This document shows positions 52,225 to 60,297 of a stretch of 64,000 bases of DNA, one piece after another (within the stretch, counting starts at the first letter, position 1; each line of letters begins with the position of its first letter). The translations under genes and the position numbers were made by a program. Below the pieces are notes generated by a model. The model ran no database searches, was not told the DNA's origin, and worked only from the letters and a program-made list of their open reading frames with translations. The DNA is from JACDAN01 sp963847235. Its GTDB lineage: Bacteria; Actinomycetota; Thermoleophilia; Gaiellales; Gaiellaceae. The DNA lies in NCBI GenBank assembly GCA_963847235.1, contig CAWJYU010000005.1, positions 1-64,000 on the forward strand, written 5' to 3'.

Positions 52225-52521
52225 ATGAGCCTTCGCGGGAGCCCGATCGAGCAGGAGGCCGAGCTCCCTGACGGCCGCGTGTTCCTGGTGCGGGTCGGCG
52301 TGCCGAACGATCCCTACATCGCGAGGCGCGAGCTCGACACGGTCGCGATCGAGCTGATTCAGGACGGCGAGGTGGCCGCGTCGGTCAACACCGTGCTCGG
52401 CCCGGAGCACGAGAGCGAGGCGCGCGCCCTGGTCCGGCAGGTCACGGCCCAGCTGGCGTCCGGTGACCTGGAGCCGACGGCAGGCGCACTCGAGCCCCTG
52501 GCGGACACAATCCTCCAATGA
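52225..52521 (+). CDS. Hypothetical 98-aa protein coupled to the PPIase
   Basis: A soluble acidic protein starting MSLRGSPIEQEAELPDGRVF, with predicted strand-rich then helical structure (ELDTVAIELIQDGEVAASV, HESEARALVRQVTAQL). The stop overlaps the downstream ATG (ATGA), so it is cotranscribed with the cyclophilin gene. No family recognised. It is divergent from the AI-2E gene by 15 bp. Confidence 0.6.
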   Translation: MSLRGSPIEQEAELPDGRVFLVRVGVPNDPYIARRELDTVAIELIQDGEVAASVNTVLGPEHESEARALVRQVTAQLASGDLEPTAGALEPLADTILQ

Positions 52522-52982
52522 GGCAGGCGACCATCCACACGAGCGAGGGAGCGATCGAGCTCGAGCTGTATCCGAACGAGGCGCCGAAGACGGTCGAGAA
52601 CTTCGTCAAGCTCGCCCGCGACGGCTTCTACGACGGCGTCATCTTCCACCGGGTGATCCCCGACTTCATGATTCAGGGCGGCGACCCGACGGGCACCGGG
52701 ACGGGCGGCCCCGGGTACGAGTTCGAGGACGAGTTCAACGAGCACCGGGTCGTCCGCGGTGCGCTGGCGATGGCGAACGCTGGGCCGAACACGAACGGCA
52801 GCCAGTTCTTCATCGTCACCGCCGAGGCGACTCCGTGGCTGGACGGGAAGCACACCGTCTTCGGCCAGGTGACGTCGGGGATGGACGTCGTCGACCGGAT
52901 CTGCGAGGCCGACCGGGACGCGAACGACCGCCCGGCGAGCCCGGTCGCGATCGAGCGCGTCGAGCTGCCGGAGAACTCCTAG
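52518..52982 (+). CDS. Cyclophilin-type peptidyl-prolyl cis-trans isomerase
   Basis: A 154-aa cytoplasmic enzyme with the active-site set FHRVIPDFMIQGGDPTGTG, MANAGPNTNGSQFFIV and WLDGKHTVFGQV. Length is typical of bacterial PpiA/B-type enzymes; no signal peptide, so it is cytoplasmic. Confidence 0.95.
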   Translation: MRQATIHTSEGAIELELYPNEAPKTVENFVKLARDGFYDGVIFHRVIPDFMIQGGDPTGTGTGGPGYEFEDEFNEHRVVRGALAMANAGPNTNGSQFFIVTAEATPWLDGKHTVFGQVTSGMDVVDRICEADRDANDRPASPVAIERVELPENS

Positions 52983-52995
52983 ACGACCTCGTCAG

Positions 52996-53066
52996 AGCGG
53001 GCGGCGGGGATCGAACCCGCATAACTAGCTTGGAAGGCTAGGGCTCTACCATTGAGCTACGCCCGC
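52996..53066 (-). tRNA. tRNA-Gly (TCC)
   Basis: 71 nt. Acceptor GCGGGCG / CGCCCGC, anticodon loop CTTCCAA between CTAGC and GCTAG (TCC), T-loop TTCGATC, discriminator T, no encoded CCA. Confidence 0.94.
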
Positions 53067-53087
53067 GCCGGACTAGCGTAGCGCCCG

Positions 53088-53852
53088 ATCTCCCGCCCCG
53101 ACCCCTACTCCTGGACCGTCCACCCCGAGGCGACGCTCGGCATAGCCGCGTTGGTGCTCGCCTACGTCCTGGCGACACGAGGTGCTCACGTCGAGCGGTG
53201 GCGAGTCGCGGCCTTCGCGGGGGGCTGCCTGCTCCTGCTCGCCACCGCGGTCACCCCGCTCGAAGCCCTGAGCTACCACCTGCTCTCGATGCACCTGCTG
53301 CAGAACGTCGTCCTCGCCGAGTGGGCGCCGGCGCTGCTCGTGCTCGGCGTCCCGCCGTCCGTCGCCGAGCGGCTCGGGCGCATCTCGGCCGTCCGGCAGC
53401 TGACCCGTCCGCCGGTCGCGCTTGGCCTCTGGCTACTCGTCTACTTCACCTGGCACCTGCCGCCCGCCTACGACACGGCGCTCGAGCACCCGGCGACACT
53501 CCTCCACCTCGAGCACGCGATGTACCTCGCGGCCGGCGCGCTGCTCTGGTGGCCCGTCTTCCAGGATGCGCCGCATCACCTCTCGAACGCGGCACGCGCG
53601 CTCTATCTCTTCCTCGCGTTCATCCTTGCGAGCCCGATCGGACTGCTGCTCGCGCTCGCACCGGAGGCGGCCTACGACTACTACATCGAGGGCGGCGGGC
53701 TCTGGGGGCTCGGCCCGCATTCCGACCAGCAGCTCGCCGGCGTCACGATGGCGGTCGAGCAGGCGATCGTCTTCTTCGCCGTCTTCGCGATCTTCTTCTT
53801 CAAGTTCCTCGCGGACGAGGAACGGGTGCAGTACACCGCCGAGAACAAATAG
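53088..53852 (+). CDS. ctaG: Cytochrome c oxidase assembly factor CtaG-like membrane protein
   Basis: A ~254-aa membrane protein with seven hydrophobic segments. Family features are LLSMHLLQNVVLAEWAPALL, WLLVYFTWHLPPAYDTAL, HLEHAMYLAAGALLWWPV and DQQLAGVTMAVEQAIVFF; the conserved His/Met/Trp residues may bind copper. The first canonical start is TTG 53151, but that cuts into the first helix. Upstream in frame lies DPYSWTVHPEATLGIAALVL, which fits the family. An in-frame stop at 53079 limits the start to ATC 53088 or another non-standard codon. If the TTG is real, the protein is 233 aa. Confidence 0.85.
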   Translation: MSRPDPYSWTVHPEATLGIAALVLAYVLATRGAHVERWRVAAFAGGCLLLLATAVTPLEALSYHLLSMHLLQNVVLAEWAPALLVLGVPPSVAERLGRISAVRQLTRPPVALGLWLLVYFTWHLPPAYDTALEHPATLLHLEHAMYLAAGALLWWPVFQDAPHHLSNAARALYLFLAFILASPIGLLLALAPEAAYDYYIEGGGLWGLGPHSDQQLAGVTMAVEQAIVFFAVFAIFFFKFLADEERVQYTAENK

Positions 53853-53867
53853 GCCGATCGGCCTATT
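53848..53867. promoter_or_regulatory. 20-bp perfect palindrome upstream of the PAS gene
   Basis: AATAGGCCGATCGGCCTATT is a perfect palindrome. It includes the ctaG stop codon and lies 41 bp before the PAS-protein ATG. A 17/20 match occurs at 60247-60266 upstream of ispH. It is a candidate operator; a terminator is less likely because the palindrome has no loop. Confidence 0.4.
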
Positions 53868-53908
53868 GCATTCCACAGGTCGGGCTGCCAGTTTGTCTCT
53901 TAACGCCG

Positions 53909-54286
53909 ATGCCGCAGCTTGCCCCTCTTCAGCAGGACCTGGTCCAGGAGACGCTCCTCGGTGAGGCGCTCGAGCACGGCCCGGTCGGAGCGATCGTCCT
54001 CGACGAGGAGGGCCGGTACCTCGCGGCGAACCGACGTGCCTGCAAGCTCTCGGGCTACGCGCGGGAGGAGCTGCTGGAGGGAGGCGCTCCGGCGCTCGGA
54101 TTCGAGTCCGAGGAGGTCGCGGCCATGATGGAGCAGATCGCGGACGGCGAATTGGTCGGAGGCGTCGCGGAGCTGACGCGCAAGGACGGCACGCCGCTGA
54201 CCTGCGAGTACCGCGTGGGCACGACCCGAAGCGGCGGGCTGCCGTTCTTCGTCGTCGTCTTCTGGGAGCCGGGCGAGACCGAGTAG
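53909..54286 (+). CDS. Single-domain PAS protein
   Basis: A 125-aa protein that is one PAS fold: EHGPVGAIVLDEEGRYLAAN, RRACKLSGYAREELLEGGAP, then ELTRKDGTPLTCEYRV and the final strand PFFVVVFW. There is no output domain, so it must act by binding a partner. The stop codon directly abuts the tRNA-Pro 3' end (54287). Confidence 0.85.
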   Translation: MPQLAPLQQDLVQETLLGEALEHGPVGAIVLDEEGRYLAANRRACKLSGYAREELLEGGAPALGFESEEVAAMMEQIADGELVGGVAELTRKDGTPLTCEYRVGTTRSGGLPFFVVVFWEPGETE

Positions 54287-54360
54287 TCGGGGCGGCCGGA
54301 TTCGAACCGGCGACCTCCCGCTCCCAAAGCGGGTGCTCTACCAGGCTGAGCCACGCCCCG
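54287..54360 (-). tRNA. tRNA-Pro (TGG)
   Basis: 74 nt. Acceptor CGGGGCG / CGCCCCG, anticodon loop TTTGGGA between CCCGC and GCGGG (TGG), T-loop TTCGAAT, discriminator A, no encoded CCA. Confidence 0.95.
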
Positions 54361-54401
54361 TCTCTCCCAGTGTAGAGCGGGGGCCCGGATAGGCTCGCGG
54401 C

Positions 54402-55316
54402 GTGACCCGCCGGCCGGCGCTTGGCTACGCGATGGTGCTCACGGCGGCCACGCTCTGGGCCCTGAACGGGGCGGTCTCGAAGGTCATCCTCCAGTCGGGC
54501 GGGGTCACCTCGGAGCGGTTGACGGAAGTGCGCGCGACCGGGGCGTTCCTGCTGCTGTTCGCCGTCCTGCTCGTCTGGCGGCGCTCGACCCTTCGCCTGC
54601 GACTCGGCGAGTTGCCCTTCCTTGTGGTCTTCGGCGTCGCGGGCCTCGCGTTCGTCGCCTGGTTCTACTTCGTCGCGATCGAGCGGCTGGAGATCGGCAT
54701 CGCGCTGCTGATCCAGTACATCGCTCCGGTCCTCGTCGCGCTCTACGCGCGGTACGTCCTCGGCGAGCCGGTCCGGCGGCGGATCTGGGCGGCGCTGGTC
54801 CTCGCGATCGTCGGCCTCGCGCTGCTTCTCCAGCTCTGGCATGGCCTCGAGCTGGACGGGATCGGCGTCCTCGCGTCCATCGGCGCGGCCATCACCTTCG
54901 CGCTCTACATCCTGATGGCCGATCGCGGCATCCGCCGTCGCACGTCGTCCTCGCTGCTCGCCTACGGCTTCCTCTTCGCGGCCCTCTTCTGGGCTGTCGT
55001 GCAGCCGTGGACGAGCTTCCCGTGGCATCTGCTGAACGACAGCGTCTCGCTCCTCGGGCGTCTCGAGTCGATCGAGCTGCCGGTCTGGCTGCTGATGGCG
55101 TGGATGATCGTGCTCGGGACGATCGTGCCGTTCGTGCTGCTGGTCGCGGCGCTCCGCCATGTGAGCCCGACTCGCGCAGGGATCCTGGCGATGTTCGAGC
55201 CGGTCGCGGGCACCGTGATCGCCTACGCGTGGCTGCGCGAGGAGCTCGACCCGATCCAGCTCGTCGGCGCCGCAATCGTGCTCTGCGGGATCGGACTGGC
55301 CCAGACCGCGCGATAA
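54402..55316 (+). CDS. EamA/DMT-family transporter
   Basis: A 304-aa membrane protein with ten helices in two EamA repeats. The first starts MVLTAATLWALNGAVSKVIL; each repeat ends in the long pair seen as LIQYIAPVLVALYARYVLGE and AGILAMFEPVAGTVIAYAWL. It probably exports amino acids or other metabolites; the substrate is unknown. GTG 54402. Confidence 0.92.
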   Translation: MTRRPALGYAMVLTAATLWALNGAVSKVILQSGGVTSERLTEVRATGAFLLLFAVLLVWRRSTLRLRLGELPFLVVFGVAGLAFVAWFYFVAIERLEIGIALLIQYIAPVLVALYARYVLGEPVRRRIWAALVLAIVGLALLLQLWHGLELDGIGVLASIGAAITFALYILMADRGIRRRTSSSLLAYGFLFAALFWAVVQPWTSFPWHLLNDSVSLLGRLESIELPVWLLMAWMIVLGTIVPFVLLVAALRHVSPTRAGILAMFEPVAGTVIAYAWLREELDPIQLVGAAIVLCGIGLAQTAR

Positions 55317-55413
55317 TTCCCGTTTATAAACTATTTCGGGCTGTTTTCCAACTGAAAACGGATTTCTGCAGTCTGGGCTGCGCCTCGAGATCCTCTGGCA
55401 AACTCGCGGCCGA

Positions 55414-55905
55414 GTGGTGGGCCGCACACTTCTCGCTCTGGCCGTCGGGGGAACTGCCTTTCTCGCTTCGTCGCCGGGGGCGGAATCGTCCGACCTGGTG
55501 GATCATGCGCAACTGTCGGGACACGAAGCGAGCCTCGTGAACGCGATCAACCGAGCGCGCACGAGGCACGGAGCGCCGCCGCTCCGCATCTCCCCTCCGC
55601 TGCAGCGATCCGCGCGCTCGCATTCGAACGCGATGCTGCGGACGGGCAACTTCGACCACGGGGACTGGTACCAGCGCCTCCGCCGGCACGGAGCCCGCGG
55701 GCGGATGCTCGGCGAGACGATCGCGTGGGGCGTGGGGAGTGACGGAAGAGCGGGCGCGATCGTCCGCATGTGGCTCGCGAGCCCACCGCACCGGGCGACC
55801 CTGCTGCGCCGCAGCTTTCGCTACGTCGGAGTCGGGGTGGCCACGGGATCGTTCAGCGGCTTCGGCGGCGCCAGCGTCGCGACGGCCGATTTCGCCGGCC
55901 GGTAG
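55414..55905 (+). CDS. Secreted CAP-domain (SCP/PR-1-like) protein
   Basis: A 163-aa product with a signal peptide (RTLLALAVGGTAFLASSPGA). The CAP fold follows: LVNAINRARTRHGAPPLRIS, HSNAMLRTGNFDHGDW, GETIAWG, and MWLASPPHRATLLRRSFRYVGVGV. The CAP-cavity His residues are present. Extracellular; function unknown in bacteria, sometimes linked to sporulation or wall adhesion. The 97-bp upstream region is AT-rich (TTTATAAACTAT at 55323), a likely promoter. Confidence 0.88.
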   Translation: MVGRTLLALAVGGTAFLASSPGAESSDLVDHAQLSGHEASLVNAINRARTRHGAPPLRISPPLQRSARSHSNAMLRTGNFDHGDWYQRLRRHGARGRMLGETIAWGVGSDGRAGAIVRMWLASPPHRATLLRRSFRYVGVGVATGSFSGFGGASVATADFAGR

Positions 55906-55907
55906 GG

Positions 55908-56357
55908 CTACTCGACGAGCAGCGTCCGCAGCTCGGCGATCTTCTCGCGCCGGAGCTGGTCCCGTTCGCCGCGCCGAACGCGATCGAGAAGCCGCTCGAC
56001 TCCCGCGGCCAGCTCCACCGGGTTGAACGGCTTCGTGATGTAGTCGATGCCCCCGAGCTCGAGGCCCTTGGCGCGGTCGCGGAGCTCGGCGCGCGCTGTG
56101 AGGAAGATCAGCGGGATGTGGCTCGTGGCCTCGTCCTCCATCAGGCTCTCGGCCACCTGCCACCCGTCCATGCCGGGCATCATCACGTCGAGGAGGATCA
56201 CGTCGGGCCGCTCCGCCCGCGCGGTCTCCACACCCGCGATGCCGTCGGCGGCCTCGAGCACCTCGATGTCCTCGGCCTCGAGGTTGACGCGGCAGAGCAG
56301 GCGAATCGGCGCCTCGTCGTCGACGACGAGAACCCGAGTCGGTGCTGCCCCGTCCAT
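55908..56357 (-). CDS. Stand-alone response-regulator receiver protein
   Basis: A 149-aa protein with one REC domain: acidic pocket VLVVDDE (D13-D14), phospho-acceptor Asp in DVILLDVMMPGMDGW (~D57), Thr in IFLTAR, Lys in ITKPFN. A ~25-residue helical tail follows, without a DNA-binding domain. It starts 8 bp after the histidine kinase stop on the same strand, so the two form an operon. Confidence 0.93.
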   Translation of the reverse strand: MDGAAPTRVLVVDDEAPIRLLCRVNLEAEDIEVLEAADGIAGVETARAERPDVILLDVMMPGMDGWQVAESLMEDEATSHIPLIFLTARAELRDRAKGLELGGIDYITKPFNPVELAAGVERLLDRVRRGERDQLRREKIAELRTLLVE

Positions 56358-56365
56358 TCGCGGGT

Positions 56366-59300
56366 CTATACCCGTTCCTCCGTGACCTCAGACACGACCC
56401 CGGGAAGCTCGAGGACGAAGCAGCCGCCCACTCCGGTTTCCGAATCGACCCAGACGCGGCCGCCCATCGCGCTCGCAAGCCCCCGCGCGATGAACAGCCC
56501 GAGCCCGGTGCCGCCGGTGGCCTGGCCGGTCGCCTCGGCGCGATAGAACTTCCTGAAGATCCGCTCCTGCTCGCCCTGCGGGACGCCGGTGCCCTCGTCC
56601 GCGACCCGCACCTGGACGGCCTCATGCGTCTTGCGGGCGGCGACAGTCACCGTCCCGCCGCTCGGGGAGAACTTGAGCGCGTTGTCGATCAGGTTGGCGA
56701 GGATCTGCCGCACCTTGTCGCGGTCGGCGGAGGCGTCGAGCGGCTCCTCCGGCACCTCGACCACAAAGCGACGGCCGTTCGTGAGCTCGCGCTCCGCGTC
56801 CTCGACGACGTCCGAGACCACCTCGCGGAGATCGGTCGGCGCGAACTGCACCTGGAGGTCACCCGATTCCAGCCGCGCAACGCTCAGCAGCGCGTCGACG
56901 ATGCCGGTCAGGCGCTGCGCCTCCGACGCGATGTAGCCCAGGAACGTTCGACGCTCCTCGTCCCCGAAGGCGACGTCCTCGCGCAGAAGCGTCTCGGCGA
57001 AGCCGTAGATCGAGGTCAGCGGTGCCCGCAGCTCGTGCGAGACGGCGGAGACGAAACCCGACTTGAGCTGCTCGACGAGCCGGTCCGAGGACACGTCCCT
57101 GAAGGCATAGATACGGCCGGAGACGGCGCCGGCGGGGTCGCGCATGACCGCCTCGCTGACGGAGAGCCAGACCTCCTCCTCCCCGCGGTGGATCTGGATC
57201 AGGCCGCGGCCCTCCGCCGAGGTCTCGTCCGCCTCCAGAGTCCGCTGGAGGACGTCGGCTGGCGCCCGGCCCATCGCCTCTGCCGCGGGAACATCGGTGA
57301 TCTGCTCCGCGGCGACGTTCCACAGCACGACGGATCCCTCGCGGTCGACGGCGACGATCCCGTCGGCGACGTTGCCGAGGATCGCCATGCTGCGCTCGCG
57401 CTCGAGCACCACCCGCTGGTAGAGCTCGGCGTTCGACAGGAACGCGGAGACGTTGCCGGCGAGCGCTGCGAGCGCCTCGACCTCCTCCTCACGCCATGAG
57501 CGCGCCTCTCGCGCATAGACGGCGAGCACACCGTGGACGCTGCCCTCGGGGCCGAGAAGCGGTGCGCCAAGATACGCCGCGTAGCCTGCCTCCAAGAGGG
57601 CGTCCGAGCCGCTGACCAGCTCGTCTGTGCGCGCGTCGCCCGCGGCGACCGGGCCTCGCGACTGGACGACCTCGCCCGCGAGCTCGCCGACCGACGACAC
57701 GCGGCTCCCGATCGCCGCGTCTGCCCCCTCGCCGTGGGCGGCGCTGACGACGAGCTCGTCGCCTTCGAGGACGCTCACAGTGGCGGCGTCGGCGCCGACG
57801 AGCCCCGGCGCCTGAGCCACGATCTCCTCGAGGATGGTTTCCGGGTCGAGCTCACTCGCGAGCAGCGTCCCGGTGCGGGCGAGCTGCTGGGCGATAGCGC
57901 GGTTCCGGCGCTCGGCTTCGAACAGCTCGGCCCGCTCGAGCGCACCACGGGCGGCGGACGCAAGGTGGTGTGCAAGCTCGATCTCGTCGTCGGAGAACGC
58001 CTGTTCCTCCGAGAAGAAGACAAGTCCGATGCCGGTCTGCTCGCGTCGCGGAGCCTCGACGGGGACCGCGACGAGCGATCTCGTGCCTTGGGATTCGGCA
58101 AGCGCCCGCCAGTCGTGCCCGAACCGGTCGTCCTCGCCCAGCTCCGGCGAAGCGAGAACCCGCTTGCGCGCCGCCGCCTGCACGAGCGGCTCGGCGGCGA
58201 GGCCCTCGCGGAAGAACTCGGCAACCGCCGCCGGCAACTCGTGCGAGCCGGCGAGCCGGAGCCCGCCCTCGCCCGGCATCAGCACGGCCGCGAAGGTACC
58301 GCCGAGCGCCTCGTTCGCCGCCTGCGCGACCGCATCCAGTGTCTCGTCGAGCGAGAGCGGCTGGGCGAGCACCGACGCGATCCGGAAGAAGCCGCGCTGG
58401 ATCCGGACCTGGCGCACGCTCTGCTCGATGCTGGCGACATTTCGCAGCGCGACCGACCCGAGGCTCGCGAACGCCTCCAGCACCTCCAGGTCCTCGCGGC
58501 TGAACCTGCGCTCGGGGTCGGTCGTCCCCACGCCGATGACGCCGCGAACCTCGCCCCACCACGTCATCGGGGCGACCATCGCGGCCGTGAAGCCCTCGTA
58601 CGCGGGGTGCGGGGGCTCGACCGCGTCGTACTCACCGGAGACGACCGCCCGGCGGCGGCGCATCGCCTCGCCGGCGAGCGCGCCCTCGGCCGGGAACTCG
58701 AAGTCGATGAGGTCGTCCGGAAGGCCGCACACCGCAGCGCAGCGGAGGACTCCGCGCCGGGAGTCGAAGAGGTAGCAGTCCGCGGCGTCGGCCTCGAGCA
58801 GCTTGGTGACCTCGACGACGAGGCGCTGGAGCACCGTCTCGACCTGGAGCTCGCTCGTCATCACCTGGGCCGCCTGGACGAGCGCCGCCTGCCGGCCGAG
58901 CCGGAGCCGGTTCTCCTCGAGGAGCTCGGCCGTGTGGAGCGCGAGGCCGACCTCGCGCGCGACGGCCTCCGCGAGCAAGATCTCGGACTGCGTCCACGTG
59001 GTCGCCTCGCTCCGGTGCAGGGCGAAGACGCCGCTCACCTGGTCGAAGACCTGGATCGGCGTCGCGAGAACCGCCCGCGCTCCCAGCCCGAGCAGCGTTT
59101 CGACTCCACCGAGAGCCGGATCCCGCAGCTCGGGCTCCTGCTCGACGTCGTCCACCGCGACCGTCCGCCGCTTTCGCATGGCGAGGTTGGACACGGCGAG
59201 CCTCGGCGCTGCGTCACCGATCGGCGGGGCGCTCGGCCCGTCCCATTCGGCTCGGATCGGCGTCGGCGCACCCGGCTCGCCGAGGCGGATGAAGCACCGG

Positions 59301-60067
59301 GCGACGTCGGTCGCCTTGCCGACTTCTTCGACGGCGACGCGCAGGACCGCCTCCACGTCGTGCTCCGAGCGGACGCGTCTGGCGATCTCGGCGACGAGTC
59401 GTTCGCGACCGAGCGCCTCCTCCAGCTGCGCGGCCGAACGCGTCCGCTCCAGCGCCAGCGCAGTCTCGCCGGCAAGCGCCTCGAGGCGAGCGATCTCCTG
59501 CGGAGGGAAGGTGCGACGCTTTCCCGTGCTCGCGGCGACGAGAACTGCAAGCACGCGGGCACCCGACACGATCGGCACGAACGCGGCGCTCTTCGCACCC
59601 ACGCGGTCGGCGATCCGGCGGTTGACCCGCGGAGAGGATTCGACGTCGAAGATCGTGAGCGGCGACGCCTCGAACACGGCACTCGCGACCGCCGACGGCT
59701 CGTGCTCGAGGTCGATCCGGACAGATCGCCACCAGCCGGCGTCCTCACCGTCCACGCGGGCCACCAGCCCGGTCGCCTGCTTGCGGTCGTCGCTGATCTG
59801 CGCGACGGCGGCGAACTCGACGTCGAGGAGCGCTACGACCTCGTCGAGGAGTGTTCTCGCGACGGACGGGGCGTCCTGGGCCCGCGCGAAGCCGGCCGAG
59901 AGTGACGTCCCCTGACCGCCGAGCTCGGGTTGCGGCGCAGGCTCAGCCGGCGCGGAGGCGGGCTCCGGCTTGTCGCGTTTTCGGCCGCGCGTGACCCGCA
60001 GCAGCACCACGGCCGCTATGAGCAACCCCCCCGCGAGGGCGAGCATGAGATAGCCAACTGCCGCCAC
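56366..60067 (-). CDS. Multi-GAF, PAS sensor histidine kinase
   Basis: A ~1233-aa protein. An N-terminal membrane helix (YLMLALAGGLLIAAVVLL) is followed by five GAF-like domains (roughly 60-220, 235-400, 415-570, 580-740 and 760-905), a PAS domain (~915-1000, AILGNVADGIVAVDREG), HisKA with the phospho-His in SAVSHELRAPLTSIYG, and HATPase_c with N box LANLIDNALKFSPSG, G1 VADEGTGVPQGEQ and G2 GGTGLGLFI. GTG 60067 has GGAG just upstream and gives a standard N-terminal helix; the longer open frame to 60265 is unsupported. The partner is the REC protein downstream. Confidence 0.9.
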   Translation of the reverse strand: MAAVGYLMLALAGGLLIAAVVLLRVTRGRKRDKPEPASAPAEPAPQPELGGQGTSLSAGFARAQDAPSVARTLLDEVVALLDVEFAAVAQISDDRKQATGLVARVDGEDAGWWRSVRIDLEHEPSAVASAVFEASPLTIFDVESSPRVNRRIADRVGAKSAAFVPIVSGARVLAVLVAASTGKRRTFPPQEIARLEALAGETALALERTRSAAQLEEALGRERLVAEIARRVRSEHDVEAVLRVAVEEVGKATDVARCFIRLGEPGAPTPIRAEWDGPSAPPIGDAAPRLAVSNLAMRKRRTVAVDDVEQEPELRDPALGGVETLLGLGARAVLATPIQVFDQVSGVFALHRSEATTWTQSEILLAEAVAREVGLALHTAELLEENRLRLGRQAALVQAAQVMTSELQVETVLQRLVVEVTKLLEADAADCYLFDSRRGVLRCAAVCGLPDDLIDFEFPAEGALAGEAMRRRRAVVSGEYDAVEPPHPAYEGFTAAMVAPMTWWGEVRGVIGVGTTDPERRFSREDLEVLEAFASLGSVALRNVASIEQSVRQVRIQRGFFRIASVLAQPLSLDETLDAVAQAANEALGGTFAAVLMPGEGGLRLAGSHELPAAVAEFFREGLAAEPLVQAAARKRVLASPELGEDDRFGHDWRALAESQGTRSLVAVPVEAPRREQTGIGLVFFSEEQAFSDDEIELAHHLASAARGALERAELFEAERRNRAIAQQLARTGTLLASELDPETILEEIVAQAPGLVGADAATVSVLEGDELVVSAAHGEGADAAIGSRVSSVGELAGEVVQSRGPVAAGDARTDELVSGSDALLEAGYAAYLGAPLLGPEGSVHGVLAVYAREARSWREEEVEALAALAGNVSAFLSNAELYQRVVLERERSMAILGNVADGIVAVDREGSVVLWNVAAEQITDVPAAEAMGRAPADVLQRTLEADETSAEGRGLIQIHRGEEEVWLSVSEAVMRDPAGAVSGRIYAFRDVSSDRLVEQLKSGFVSAVSHELRAPLTSIYGFAETLLREDVAFGDEERRTFLGYIASEAQRLTGIVDALLSVARLESGDLQVQFAPTDLREVVSDVVEDAERELTNGRRFVVEVPEEPLDASADRDKVRQILANLIDNALKFSPSGGTVTVAARKTHEAVQVRVADEGTGVPQGEQERIFRKFYRAEATGQATGGTGLGLFIARGLASAMGGRVWVDSETGVGGCFVLELPGVVSEVTEERV

Positions 60068-60246
60068 CGTCTCCAGAAGGATACGGAGCAGCGAAACGCA
60101 GGACGAGAAAACGAGGGAGGCCCACCGCTTGGGGGGTCGGTGCGGCGGGCGCTCCCTAGTGCTAACCGCGGATCGTTGGCCAGGTACGCGCACCGCGGTT
60201 CGCGTCGCCCAGTGACGCCAAGCTACTCCCGCGACTCCCGAATTCC

Positions 60247-60266
60247 AATAGGCCGAACGGCCCATC
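60247..60266. promoter_or_regulatory. Degenerate copy of the AATAGGCCGA palindrome upstream of ispH
   Basis: AATAGGCCGAACGGCCCATC matches the 53848 palindrome at 17 of 20 positions. It lies 31 bp before the ispH ATG and within the 230-bp region shared with the divergent histidine kinase. Candidate shared operator; otherwise this region shows only a GGAGG-type ribosome site near 60285. Confidence 0.35.
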
Positions 60267-60297
60267 TTTGAAAGCCGGAAACGGAGGCGGAGATACC

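Noticed and set aside
55343..55359. GTTTTC ... GAAAAC hairpin after the EamA gene
   Set aside because: Only 6 A/T-rich pairs and no T-run; may be promoter sequence of the CAP gene instead.
53433..55427. 664-aa minus-strand frame across ctaG, PAS, tRNA-Pro and the EamA gene
   Set aside because: Runs through a tRNA and is antisense to three recognisable proteins.
60068..60265. N-terminal extension of the histidine kinase
   Set aside because: 66 extra codons with no domain; GTG 60067 has a ribosome site and gives a normal membrane helix.
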